Shown here piece by piece: positions 19,385 through 31,690 of a stretch of 64,000 bases of DNA (within the stretch, counting starts at the first letter, position 1; every line of letters begins with the position of its first letter). The DNA comes from Paralvinella palmiformis (taxonomy: Eukaryota; Annelida; Polychaeta; Terebellida; Alvinellidae). The stretch covers positions 124,001-188,000 of the forward strand of contig JAODUP010001053.1 of assembly GCA_025642065.1 (NCBI GenBank), read 5' to 3'. Position numbers and translations under genes: made by a program. Below the pieces are notes generated by a model. The model saw nothing but the letters and a program-made list of their open reading frames with translations, did not search any database and was not told the origin of the DNA.

Positions 19385-22300
19385 GTGAGTGTTTGATGTA
19401 TTTGTACTCGTTGTTAAAACCAAATGATCTGTGGGATATTAAATAACAACAACAATAATAATAATAATAATGATAATAAGTAGTGGTATAATTATTATTA
19501 ATATCGAGTTCCAATTGCTGGCCCCGGTGCACTTCAAACTTCCGAAGTGTGGAATGAACTCTCTACGTTGCCTCACTGAGTGGGTGAGTGTGTCTGCGGA
19601 GTGTTTCATCCTTTAATAAAAGGCTTCGGTCAGAGCGTATCATATCCCCAGGGAGAAGCTCTCAAATCCATCGGTAAATACCGAATAAAGGAATCACTCA
19701 ATGGCCATTAAATAAAAATTATATTAAGTAATCTACATTCAATTAGTAAAAACGCTGTAATGCGATAAATATGAGCAGTTTCATAATAATAATAATAATA
19801 ATAATAACAATAATAATAATACGACTTTTGGTGTGCACTTATTCTCAATAATAGCGACATGCTTAATTATTTCGTCCAAGTGATGACGTAACTACGTTTC
19901 TACGTAAACCAGTCATCACGCTTTTGTTGGAATTATTCGCATATTCCATTAATAATTTGATAAATCCATCCGTGTTGTGTTATCTGTAGCACGGAATCCC
20001 GTTTCCTTGTTTTCCGGATAACCCTTCACCGCAAACAATCCGTGATGCCGAGAAAATGTGGATTTCCGGGTATTGGGTTACAGGAGGCTGGAAACTGTGG
20101 CGTAAGCTGACCGGATTGGTTATGAATGGCGGAAATGTGTTGTTTGGATCGGATGTCTCTTCTATCCATCTATAGGTCTCTATACCCGTCTATCTATCTG
20201 TTTATTTATTGATCTATCCAAACACTAACCGGACCGATATACCACTATTGAAAAAAAAGGATTTTCCCTTTTTTATCCTCTGACCTAACCTGATATTTTA
20301 ATGCGTTTATAGATGTTTGACTATTAAATTTATTTACTTTCCTATTGAAAATAAACAAAATTAAATGTACCTCGATGATTCGTTCTGATTTCACTTTCTC
20401 GTTCTGTTTAACAAATGTGTTTACTAGAAGAATATGGAATTGACGCATTACCGAGATGCACATGTCCGACCGTTGCGCATATTTTGTGCCATATGCGGGC
20501 TGGCGATGCTAGCACGCAAACGGCACAGGTGCGTGCGCGTGCGCCGATCTCTTTGTTTCGGCTTTCCGAACAGCGTCCTTTGTTTCACGGCGTCGTCTTC
20601 GGTTTCGACGCCGCGGCGTGCGTTCACCGCCACCCGAGCACCCACCCATCCACCCATCGGGTACTGGCTTCCTCTGTCCAACCACCCACCCAGCCACAAG
20701 TCGTTCAACTCCCGTCAGTCGCCGTCGTTTCGATTCGTGCCAACGACTCGCAAACGAACGGAAGGACAAAGTAAACATACGCCAAACGCGCCTCAGCCAT
20801 CGGCCTATGGAGTGTTCCTTGACCTGATCAGGCCATAGACGAGCCAAGCTACGTCATTGACCTATAGTTCCTGTAGCAGTCAAGAAGGAACTTGTTCTGC
20901 CCGAAGGCAAACATCTCTCTCTATCTCTCTCTCTCTAATTTCATTTATTGACTTAACTCGGCCGGGTCATGGAAGGTCACGGTGGCAATTGGCCATTTTC
21001 GCCGACGCTCTCCACGAGAAGTGGGATCCAGGCCAAATGCGACCAAAATAGATGTCGCCACTCGCCACTGTCTGATCTAGCAGCCTTCCGGTGTCGATGT
21101 TCTCAGTCGTCTTATACGATGTTAGACCATCTCGATAAGACCGAAGATGTGGCCGAGATAAGATAACACGGATCGATGATGAGCTGATTAAGTTATCAGT
21201 TCCGCGCCGCCTGGGTCGTTTGAGGTCAGCAATAGAGCGGCAGACTGGATTGTCAGAAGGGCCGGGTTCAAATCCCCATAAAGGCTGTTGTGTTTATATT
21301 TGATGAAGTCATTCCGGCTCACTAAACAATAAAACGAGTACCTAGTGGGTCAGAAATCACTATTATTATTATTATTACTGAGACATAGATAGCACTTATT
21401 CAGCATTACTCTGACATACGGTTTCTTCTGATATTTTTGCAATACATCAGTCTATACACGCCATGCCAGAACAGAATATATTACCACATCAGATACCGTT
21501 GCTTACCGCCACCTTCAGCCCCGTCCCTCCCCTCGACACTCGTCTCCAGCTGGATATTGTATATAATATTGTAAGTTTATTGTGGATGCAATACAAAAAC
21601 GAATGGAGTTGAAATACTCACAGGGGGCATTTCCCGTTGGGTATATTTACATCCTGGAGGAATGTAGAGCGATTGTTTCTAAACAAATCTATAATATTAG
21701 AGAAATGTCTTATTCGGGAGAAAAATACTTGGCCATTTGCGGGACTGGACGAACCCCCCCCCCCCACCACCAAACTTAGTGTTATGGATCGGTATTTGAT
21801 CAGGATCTGTCACACACCGTGGGCATGAGCATGGGCAAGGAAGCCCAGGTCGTAGCCTCTCAAAAACGGCAAAATATTAAAACTAAATCATCTCTTTCTG
21901 CTACAGCTGAATCTCCATGGTCGAGCCGATAAAGAGATCAGTCGCAAGGTTCTATCACCGAGGTTCGAATCTCAGTTCGCCTATGTCTGAAGGGCGTTTC
22001 ATCTTTCACTTCAGCTCGTCGCCTTTTTGGAGGTTGATCGGCCTACCACGTGAGCAAATATTAGATTTCTTTTCTGTTGCAGCCAGTATTGTTGTGACGG
22101 CCACGCCATCAGCCACTGTAACCAAAGGCAGCGCTGTGCAAGTGGTATGTTACGTCCACGAGGACATACCGCCATCTAGCGGGCAATGTACGGTCACGTG
22201 GTCTCGAACGTACTTTCCGGGCAGAGAATGGCGAGAGGAGAGCATAGAGGGAGCCACCTTAGACCAACCGAGGTAAGCGAAAGAATTGTTTGCGTGTCAA

Positions 22301-25300
22301 TTGAGTGCTTTGTTTTTCCTCTATCTCAAATATGATATATAACTTAGCTGCATCTGCAGAATGTGAACTCCCTAGTCACTAATGTGATAAATGTGCAAAT
22401 ATGTTCCACATAATTCCTACTGGAAATGGCTATTTGCTAAGAAGTAGACCAATATATATGAATGAAGGTAGATAATGGCATTCAGTTTCAATTGGTAGCC
22501 ATGTGCAACTAAAAATTTCACATATTTACAATCGCATATTTGCACATATATTGCAATTAAGCCTCTTCACTTTAAGTGTATTGCGCCTCGGGTGAATTGA
22601 GGTTTTGCAGGGTAGCCGCTGTCAACAAATGTTTCTTTAAAGTACTTGACACCGAAAACACGAACAAATGTGTTCTTCTCTTTTTTATATGACACAATAA
22701 CATTGTTGGATGTGTTTGTGTCGTGTTTGTGAGCTGTTATTCCTATGGCCATCCTTACGCTTGCTTTCCAGGTTTGATGGCTTTTTGTTTCTTCTAATCC
22801 AGGTACTACACGACCACTGATCCAGATGGTCAGCCTCTCAGTTCCAGTGTACACATAGCACACATGAAGGAGTTGTACAGAGGCTCGTACAAGTGTACAC
22901 TTACCTGTGATCACTACATAACCAGCTCCACCATCGCCATAGATATTGTGACAGGTAATTATTATTGTAATAATTATTGTTGTTATTTTGGTTGTGACTG
23001 TCGTTGTAGTGGTTGTTACTATTGTGAGCCAAATGCCCGTGCACGCATGCCCACGCGCGTGCGTGTTGTGGTTAATTTTGTCTGTTCCTTAGTGTATCAT
23101 GAATATGTAGTATTCAAAATTTGTGCGCAACACACGCACACACACACACACACACACACATGCACACATGCATGACAGCTGGAATTTGAAACTAAATCAT
23201 AGAAGCTTCGCGGTGCATAAAGAAATAACGATTAATAGGAAAGGCAAATATTCACCCAAACAACTGGTAGCGCGGTTGGTCACAAATCTATAACACCAGG
23301 GTTCAAATCACGGCCCGGCTATGTTAGAGGGGTGTTTCATCTTTGACTTCGCCTCGTCCCCTTTGCCGATCGCTCGGCCCGTTTACCATGCACAAGAGTT
23401 GCCGTAAGTTGGCAACAATTGCATTTTCATTCGAACAATTCATTTATCCGCCGAGTTTCGTTTTGATTATTACTTGTTGCGGCAATTAATCTACAGGTGT
23501 CTGACGTAAGAGCAATATTTAAATAGAATGTCGTCATCACTACGGATATAACACGATAAAGATCCTGCTTCCTGGTGATAGTTGTCGTGATCTTCAAACG
23601 TTACGATTTGAGCAGATTTTGACCATGAAATGGCTCGGATGAGTAATGAAGCTCTCGAGGTACAATATGAAACGGTTTAATTAAAATCACCAGAAATAGG
23701 AAGCCGCTCGTTACTTCAGAAGTTGATTGTGTCAGCACAAACACTCCAGGCTGCTTCTAGGAATTGTCGAATGAACAAAGCACTTAATCAGATGACAGGA
23801 TGGACAGGATGACAGCGAATCATCCGCGCCAGATGGGAAGATAAGAATTAGAAAAAAGAATCTCGGCGTGTGTGTGTGTGGGCGTGGGCGTGCGTGCGTG
23901 CGTGCGTGCGTCGCCTGCATTAGGCCTATGGTCTAGACTGTGCGACATTTTTGACACAGTACTTGCTAACCTCGGGTGGGGGTAGGTAGTTGGCCGTTTT
24001 AAAAGCCTGTCCCTTGTACAGACAGTTGACAAGTGGAATGGCATGTGGTTTGTGCTCAATGTGCGAGTAGTGTGGCTCTGATGTAAACAACTCTTACCTG
24101 AACCCAGACCACCTAACCGGCCTATGTGGTGGTAGTGGGGGAAGGTGGGGTTGGGGGGAGGTTTTAAGGGGCGCCCTACGGCTTAAAGCCAATCAAACTT
24201 TAATAATAATAATAACGGCCGAAATGTCAGTTTTTAACGTGGCTGACAACCTCAAATGAGGGAGACGTAAATGGTCTGTAATTTACAGCTTCCCGACGGA
24301 GACTAATTGTAAATAAATTTAGAATTTAGAAAAAGTGGAGAAAATCTTGCCAGTTGCCTGGTTGGATGAAAAACTCCTCCTACTATAGTGCCAAGACCGA
24401 GGGAGGAACACGCGACCTCCCGCACAGAATGACCATAGCCCTAGGTAAATAGTCTCCCACGCTACCCATGTGGCTAAAGACTATGATTAATATAAACGTA
24501 GTTTAAATCTGTGAATTATTGTGTACGTATTTATGAGAATATATATTATTATTATTACTATTACATGTTTGGTATTGTTTGCCAGGCTAATAGACATTTA
24601 GGCACTGGTGTTAAGTACCGCCCCCCCACATATCCCCCCCCCTTCTCATATTCCTGGATAGGCGTTTTGGAATTGTAGAGGTCAATTAGAAACTTATTGG
24701 TTAGAGATTCTGATGAAGCTTGTTGTTTATGTTTGTTGCGTTTTGTTTGTTTGTTTGTTTGTTTGCTGCGGTATAATATCCAGGTGGTCTAATTTTTTCT
24801 TCTTCTGAATACGAGCTTCGTTCTGAAAACGTGTTGACACTATCTCTTTTTCGAGGCCAGTTTGTGTGTGTGTGTGTGTCTCTCTCTCTCTCTCTCTCTC
24901 TTGTGTGTGTGTGTGTGTATGTCTGTGAATTTGCCAGGTATTATAATAGCACACACCGAGGTAGTGTCGTGTCACAGGTATTGACTTACCACCGAGACGT
25001 CCCTGTGCGTCACCGATGACACATTAGTCACGTTATCTCACGCGTTCTACGGATGTAAACACAAAATATTCCAGATCGTTATCTCTGGATCATAACGCTC
25101 CGCAACATCTTAATCACATAACGTTGACAAACGGCTTCCGCAGCGTCAACGTTCTCGCCATGGCAACGTTTACAGTAAGCTGTTCGTGGCAAACGGAAAC
25201 TAGACGAACAGAAATAGCGACCGGAAACGGGCAATAAAGTTTGACTCGGTCGTGTTCAATATTTCATTTTATTCACGTTCTTTCAACAAACTGGAAAGAA

Positions 25301-25980
25301 ATGCACTGATTCAGCACAATAAAGTTTCCCTACAGCGATTCGGTGTATAACTATAATTAGGTCAGCCAGTAACATTTAATGACTCAGCGTTTTTTTAAGT
25401 ACCCCCCCCCCCCCCAATGGATGTATCTTACTCGTACTTAAATGATTTCGTACTTATTTTTAGATTTTTAAAACCAACTTCTCTAAAAAAATATTGATTT
25501 TCTTTCGTTCCAGTTCCTGTCACTTTCGGAGCCACCGTCGGCACGCTGTCGGCATTTCTAGTCGTAAGCCTTATCCTGTTGATAGCCTTCTTCGTCGGGT
25601 GTCGCCAGTGTTGGTGCAAGCACTCACGTGACCAGGTCAACCTCAACAACAGCTCCGAGTCGTTGCTAAGGCAGCCGCGTCCCAGCGACGACGAAATGGC
25701 GCCGCCCCGCTACAGCGTGGTTGTCTCGCTGCCGCCGCCGGATGGCAGCGGCGTCGAGGCGATCTCGTCTGAGGAGAACGCCGGCAGCGTGAACGGGATT
25801 CTCGTCCTGGATCCGCCCTCCTACGACGAGGCTCTGCGAGATCTCGAGGCCAAGGGCATCATCATCAACACCAGCAAGCTGAAGCCGATGCCGCCAGCCT
25901 ACTGCGAGTTACCGCTGATCAGCCCGGAATGTCCTGCCGGTGGCGAAATGGATGGTACGAATGGTGGGAGTCCGGCTTAG
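19315..25980 (+). CDS. Single-Ig-domain type I membrane protein with three PPxY motifs, four exons
   Basis: Exons 19315-19384, 22083-22272, 22803-22954 and 25514-25980 join in frame into 879 nt (292 residues plus stop). Order: signal peptide (1-23); one Ig domain (about 26-136) with C46, W63 and Y116-K-C118 plus an extra possible cysteine pair C59/C122; one membrane helix (about 142-166); a cysteine-rich juxtamembrane CRQCWC (167-172); a 120-residue tail. The tail has PPRY (201-204), PPSY followed by DEAL (238-245), and PPAY (264-267). PPxY motifs bind WW domains, notably of Nedd4-family ubiquitin ligases, so a surface receptor or adaptor controlled by ubiquitin-dependent trafficking is the best inference. 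Introns 1 and 3 are phase 1, the usual pattern for an Ig module, and intron 2 (phase 2) splits the domain. I do not recognise a named orthologue. Confidence 0.85.
20430..21170. promoter_or_regulatory. CpG-rich block inside intron 1 of the Ig gene
   Basis: GC- and CpG-rich in an otherwise AT-rich region, open in several overlapping frames on both strands without any protein motif. That is the signature of base composition, not coding. It may be an intronic enhancer or alternative promoter. Confidence 0.3.
21205..21300 (+). repeat. tRNA-like SINE head, degraded
   Basis: Contains GGGTTCAAATCC (B box) after GCCTGGGTCGTTTGAGGTC; no tail recognised. Confidence 0.4.
21914..22060 (+). repeat. SINE family A copy abutting an exon acceptor
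   Basis: Diverged copy with B box GGTTCGAATC, GTTTCATCTTTCACTTC and GCCTACCACGTGAGCAAAT. Its recognisable end is about 22 bp before exon 2 of the Ig gene. Confidence 0.75.
22083..22272 (+). CDS. Ig-PPxY gene exon 2 (first half of Ig domain)
   Basis: Encodes residues 24-86 with VQVVCYVHED (C46) and CTVTWSR (C59, W63). The acceptor tttctgttgcag ends at 22082 and donor gtaagc is at 22273; it ends two bases into codon 87. Confidence 0.85.
22803..22954 (+). CDS. Ig-PPxY gene exon 3 (second half of Ig domain)
   Basis: Encodes residues 87-137 with the G-S-Y116-K-C118 motif and the last strand STIAIDIVT. Acceptor ttctaatccag ends at 22802; donor gtaatt at 22955. Confidence 0.85.
23263..23420 (+). 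repeat. SINE family A copy, diverged
   Basis: Starts CTGGTAGCGCGG; B box GGTTCAAATC; middle GTTTCATCTTTGACTTCGCC; tail damaged. Confidence 0.8.
24203..24478 (-). repeat. SINE family B copy
   Basis: Reverse orientation copy with GGCCGAAATGTCAG at the tail side, the TAAATTTAG core and the degraded tRNA-like head near 24410-24478. Confidence 0.85.
25514..25980 (+). CDS. Ig-PPxY gene exon 4 (membrane helix and PPxY tail)
   Basis: Encodes residues 138-292. Acceptor ttcgttccag ends at 25513; stop TAG at 25978-25980. This exon is strikingly GC- and CpG-rich compared with the AT-rich surroundings. It holds the helix (FLVVSLILLIAFFV) and all three PPxY motifs. Confidence 0.88.
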
Positions 25981-26030
25981 ACCGTGGCCACTTTAGGGGG
26001 GTCATCTCCGCACCAAGAACCATCTTGGAT

Positions 26031-26036
26031 AATAAA
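26031..26036 (+). other. Poly(A) signal AATAAA of the Ig-PPxY gene
   Basis: Canonical hexamer 51 bp after the stop. Another AATAAA at 27344-27349 could serve a longer 3' UTR. Confidence 0.5.
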
Positions 26037-26057
26037 ATCCAAACCTGTGGATTATAA

Positions 26058-26058
<1 letters not shown>

Positions 26059-26102
<44 letters not shown>

Positions 26103-26773
26103 AGATAGCTCTGTGAGCCTATGGAACTTGAGCAATTCTAAAAATGGTGCAGGATAGCAGACCTTATTTGGGAAAAATCGCCTAAAGCATTACCATAAAC
26201 AGCGTTGTTTGTCAAAGTGCTTAGAGTATTTCCTTTACCAAACAATAAGTACCATTTACAAATGTATGATAACATTTTGGTCGATCTCGCCATTGCATTC
26301 CGTCCGTGTTCCCGATTGGAAGGTCTGCAGTCATACAAGTGCCTATCTTCACCCATAAAATCCCAATTGTAGACAGATATGCAAACCATTTGTTAACACG
26401 GATAAATTTACTACTTACTCACACTGTATGGAAAACAGTATTAATTTATGGTTTCTTCATAAAGGCGCTTTCAAGGGGCTTCGATCTAAAATTGGTTTTC
26501 TTGTAACGGGTTGATATTGTTATAAGAACTTGAGCATTGTGAAGACATCATACTTATAGGTTATAGTAGCATTTTATGGACGAGTGTTGCTCAGTGTTGG
26601 TGCGATTGTATGAAGGTTTGTCGATCTGTTCGTGGTTGTAGCTTCGAAAGTTTCAATTGAACTTATCATAACGTACAAGTAAATAATTATTTGTTTGAAT
26701 GGATGGATACGTTGTTTTTGTCGGTACATTTAGGAGCCAGCCTGTGTGTGTGTGTGGTGTGTGTGTATGTATG

Positions 26774-26824
<51 letters not shown>

Positions 26825-28547
26825 AGTTCTGTTGAAGCTGATCGTTGCTAACTGTTAAGTTATTGCTCATAGTTGACAACGTCCATCATATATTTTCATT
26901 ATGAACGTAATCATTAACTGTTCATTTTCATCATATCACATGAGCATAACCCATTCACCAAACCATTGCAATATGACTGTCGATGCATATCGCTATTTTT
27001 ATTGCATTTTGCCAAACAGCTATACAAATCGCGGCACTAATAAACGGGGATTAAGTACATATCATAACGTGTCAATGCCCATTGTGCAGTGTTTGACCAT
27101 TATGATTACTATGTTGACTACGTGTTCAGGTCAAATACTCATCGCTGTGTTATCAAACGTGTGCTTTTATTGTTCGCTTCTATTCATCGCAATATGAAGT
27201 ATGAGAATACTATTTATTTTTTATAGCTTTCCTGTTTCTATTTATTAGAGTTTGTCAGTTGTATGTAGCTGGTATACGTTACTAACTTTAGTGTTATAAT
27301 TGTTTTGTTTTATCAAATCATTATTGTTCTGAAACTCGAAGTAAATAAAACAACCTCAGTATAAATACTAGATCTTTGTTGTTGTTGAGGGGCGAATATT
27401 TTTTATTATTTTGTAAATGTGCATGCGTCACTGACCCAAAAGCACAAATATGATTAATTCCGATGGAATAAATCTCTTAATAATAATTATACCTTGTAAA
27501 TATGATTTACTCTAATAATCTTTACGAGAATTCTCTCTCATGTAACATAATATATTTGTTAAATATGTGTGTGAGTATTGAGAACTCGGTTTGGCATTTT
27601 TACTTAGGCAAGTGGCTTCTCAACGCGCATGTATCTGAAAACACACAGTCAAAAACCTGTGTGTGTGTGTGTGTGTGTGATTAAGACATATTTTATTCCT
27701 ATCTCTCAATTGAATCAATTATGATAGTACTTGATAAATTAATATGCATGGTTTTGTGTTTCATTACAGTAAATGTAATTGCATATAACTACTGCTATAT
27801 AACCACTGCTTTATAACTACTGCTTTATAACTACTGCTATATTTCCATAACACAATCACAGACATTTTGTAACAATTGTTTCTTCCAAAACTATCATTTA
27901 TGCCGCCTCTACTAATGTGAGCCATGTTCTCAACATGCAAAAATATAACGCAGAATCTACGGGGAATCCACCTGAATGCATCGTGTTGTTTTAAATTTAA
28001 TGCGGAAATATTGTTCCTGTTGAAGGGTGAATCCACGTGAAGATTTCCGCATTGAAACTATGCGAGGATTTTATTGCTGAATATGCTTCAAGATTTCCAC
28101 GTTTTATGCGTAGCTGTTACGTGTGTATCACCAAATGTTCCTGAATTGTTTTCTTTCCCGTTGATTCACGCTTCGTTTGCTTTAGCACTGCATTATACAC
28201 ATGTTAAAGGCCAGGATTAAACTGTAAACAATGTGATAGAGATTTTAGTACCAGTACAGAGAAGTCATTCCGTCTATACTCTGATTACCCAAGCGAAATT
28301 TATTTCAGGATATTTATCTCATTTAAAAAATATTCGATCATCTGTCCACGAACTTGGACACGCCGCATAAATTCTTCCCAATGATAGCGAGATGAACGAG
28401 CAACAAACACTGGGTCCGTATTATCTATAAGGCTGACTAGGTTGAGGACTAGGAGACCCGCAGGGACCAGGATCCCGTCAATTTGTATGTTGCTGAGGTC
28501 CTTGGTTTCCAGTGGCTAAAGACACTTTGCACTCTGCGCCGTAGCAA

Positions 28548-28598
<51 letters not shown>

Positions 28599-28600
28599 CG
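26059..28600. other. Intergenic with microsatellites, no gene seen
   Basis: AT tract 26059-26099, GT/AT tract 26740-26822, GT tract 27658-27680 and AT tract 28551-28593. The rest is AT-rich. Open frames are short and featureless. Confidence 0.6.
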
Positions 28601-29355
28601 AAAAGAATTGTGAATAGAATTCTTCAGGAGACCTATACAATGAATATAGAGCTATATGTCCTGCCTATCTAACAAGGCTCAGGCTGTCATGTGTAGTAAG
28701 GTGAAGGATTGAAGTACCCAAGGAGGGGCTCGAATGACCTAAAAGTCTATGACCCATAACGGGTTAATACGGCCCGGCCAAGCATCACTCGTCTTTCGAA
28801 TATTGATATGTTTCTTTTTTGTTGTTGTTGTTGTTGCCGGTCCACCCATTTAAATTATGAGGAATACAGATACGGGAAAATGAATTTTACAGTGGGAAAG
28901 GGTTGAGGAAAAGAAAGAGCCTGCTTGGCATAGTTTTGGTGAATCATTATCTTCGCGCTCATTGTGATATATGAGAGGTCGGCGGAAGAATCGTTCGGCA
29001 AAACATCAGAAAAAAATTATGATTTCTTTTTACAAAATTCCTACAAAATAAAACGACGGAATCAGATCACGGTATTATCACTCAACTGCAACTATAACTA
29101 ATTTCACCAGGCATCTTGCTAGTTATAATACAATTACTAAATACAATTTTCATTGCTAATACAACGTGTATGACATTACACGTTCACAGAATTAAGCGGA
29201 TCTAAATACCAAAACACTCCACTCCAGGTGACGATGTCATCATAACGTTGCCATTTAGTTGGGTTATTTAAAGCGTTTATTGCTCAGCTAACATTATGAC
29301 GTGGTTTTGACGTGGATTTCACCCAGTATTGCCTAGAGTATAGAATATTTTGTCA

Positions 29356-29439
29356 AGGATGAAACAACCTTCAGAGATTCGAAAATGGGTGGTAGTGATC
29401 TGTGATCCAACACTCTATCGCTAGACCATGGAGGGCCCC
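29356..29439 (-). repeat. SINE family A head fragment
   Basis: Reverse copy covering GGTGGTAGTGATCTGTGATC and the A-box side CTAGACCATGGAGG; tail absent. Confidence 0.75.
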
Positions 29440-30672
29440 ACATAATAGGTATAAGGCTGATATATACTGCGGCCTATATTGCCTACCGTACCAGGCCAGT
29501 TATACCTAATAATCCAGGGACCAGGTCATGGACTAATACGGCTCTCCCCCTTTGCTTAGAAGTACAGAATGATCGGTTTCTTCCACGACGATCAGTATCA
29601 ACTTCAGGAATAGATTTATTTCAGTAGATTACATGCGGATTCATAATTCTTTTTTTCTTTGCTGTAAATATCTATTTATTCGAGAATTAATATATCCCTC
29701 ACTTACTTGATTGGAGAGAATGACTTGACTGTCAGTGGCTCCACTGGAGCATTTCGCAGTGACCACGATGGAGTCTGTAAAATTGCAAAGAAATGCACCC
29801 TTTCTTTGCCTGATCCGAAGTTTGAAAATAGTATCATAATATACGAAATTAACGCTGTCTAAATCGCCAAAACCCAACAAACAAACATAATAATAATGAT
29901 ATTGCAGTATGGGTTTTCCTCTATTAATTTGAAACTAATCAAATTAATCACCATTACTAATTGTCACGAAGTGTTGAAAAATATAGTAAACAAGCCGTGC
30001 TATTATTCAGTACGGGACTTATTGTACTTTCTACAGTTTTATGTAGGCATATTCAGAGGCAATAGTATTCTCTTGAAGCGTGTTTCATCATTTATCCCAC
30101 AAAGCACATCGTTTATATAAATATTATCAGAGACTTCAACCGATGGGATTACTTAGATTATTATTTCCACAAACTGATCTCCAAACTGATAGACCATGGA
30201 TCCTGAATGAATCTAAGAAAAAAACTTCCATTTATCGAACTGAAACTTATTTTAATTAATTCCATTTAGTCTCATCTAACTCCCTATGGTCACATCGATC
30301 TGGTATACGCGCTGTCGTGTGTTCGTTATACTTATGTTCCCAAAAGATAGTGATGCAAATACAACAGTGTCAGTTAAAGAATGTGCTTCTACGTATTGTA
30401 CAAACGCGGATAAATTGGAGTCAATCTGGGATACACACTCTTCTATACACGTATGTATACATACCCGTACCTACAACTCCTGAATAACTGGAGCAGGTCA
30501 TATATATATTTAGCTGGCAGATGGTGGATATACCCTGATCCATAATAACGGTCAGCCCAGACTAGATCTAACAAACAATGACATGAAATCTGTCATCGGT
30601 GATCATGTGACATTATGCGTGGACTTTTGCAACAATCTCTTACATTGACTGTGACAGGTTATCGTGTATACG

Positions 30673-31010
30673 CTATATCACGTCCTTCCGAAGGACAAAT
30701 TATGAAGGACGAGTTTTGATTCAGCTGTATCACATCCTTCCACGTCAATGTAACAACAAGGACGGGTTATGAAGGACGAGTTTTGATTCAGCTGTATCAC
30801 GTTCTTCCACATCAATATGACAAGGAGGACAGATTACGAAGGACGAGTTTTAATTCAGCTGTGCCACGTGCTTCCCCGTCTACGTGACAACAAGGACAGA
30901 TTATGAAGGACGACCTTTGATTCAACTATATCACGTCCTTCCGCGTCAATGTGATAACAAGGCCATATTTTTGTGAAATACGAGTTTTAATTCGATGTCA
31001 ACCCTACCAT
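30673..31010. repeat. 67-bp minisatellite, about 4.5 units
   Basis: Unit boundaries at 30693, 30760, 30827, 30894 and 30961 are exactly 67 bp apart. The core is GAAGGACGAGTTTTGATTCA followed by GCTGTATCACGT and CTTCC. Confidence 0.92.
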
Positions 31011-31054
31011 ATTAGTATACCATAAAGGAAATATATGAACAGGCACCCCGGATT

Positions 31055-31205
31055 AACCATTCCGCGGCGCTTCGATAGCTCCCCGTATTGTGGGTTCGAA
31101 TCCAAGTACTAGCTGTGGTTGTGCGATGTTCCCCATAGAGAGTCGTCCCTCGGCCATATATCCCGACTATGACCAGAACTGGATTAACCAAATCCTAAAC
31201 TCAAA
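31055..31205 (+). repeat. SINE-like element (family E)
   Basis: Contains a B box GGGTTCGAATCCAAGTACT and a short 3' segment ending in CAAACAAACC-type sequence; related to 15250-15400. Confidence 0.5.
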
Positions 31206-31399
31206 CAAACCAACAAGTTCGTGTTTCAAAAACGAGTAGTTCTTGCTACGAAACCTCCGATAAAAGTTTATCAAAATAGTTTAGAATATAAATGAATCCG
31301 GAGGTCAGTGAGTAGGTTGGTTGATGGGTGGTTGGGTGGTTAGAGGGGGGGAAGATTGGTGGTTTGGGTTTTGGATGGTTGTTTCGGTCAGTGGGTGAT

Positions 31400-31690
31400 T
31401 GTATTCCATTCCCTTCTGGGTGTTTATATTCCATTTGCTCCGGTTCAATTACGTTCGTGTTGTTCGCGATTTCGTTCCCACGACTTCCGCTGACGTTGGG
31501 TGCCTGGGACGGGGGTGGGAGTTGGACATCGTGGCTGATTAGGGGAAGCGACGGGCCACAATGTGGGAGGTCTCCGGTTCGAATCGCCCCACCTCACCGT
31601 TTTGGTTGTTTTTGTTTTGCATCGTACCCAAATTATGATCCATAAACAGAGATAACGTAGGCTCAATCTATGTTCTCTTCCCCATCATTT
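31400..31690 (+). repeat. SINE-like family D copy 1 with GTGA tail
   Basis: About 290-bp element whose near-identical inverted partner lies at 47918-48212. A-box-like TGGCTGATTAG at 31532-31542 and B box GGTTCGAATCG at 31576-31586 sit in its middle. It ends by running into (GTGA)n at 31689. Confidence 0.85.

Larger units (their letters stand above)
19385..22082 (+). other. Ig-PPxY gene intron 1
   Basis: 2.7-kb intron with ATA/AAT-type microsatellites (about 19455-19500 and 19785-19820), a CpG-rich block (20430-21170), a C run near 21757 and a SINE against its 3' end. Confidence 0.75.
22955..25513 (+). other. Ig-PPxY gene intron 3
   Basis: 2.6-kb intron with a CA tract (23120-23162), one SINE A, one SINE B, GTTT and GT/CT microsatellites (24720-24920) and a C run at about 25401-25415. 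No extra exon seen. Confidence 0.75.

Noticed and set aside
20434..20847. Several overlapping open frames of 86-134 codons on both strands
   Set aside because: CpG-rich composition removes stop codons in all frames at once; no motif, no splice signals, and it lies in an intron.
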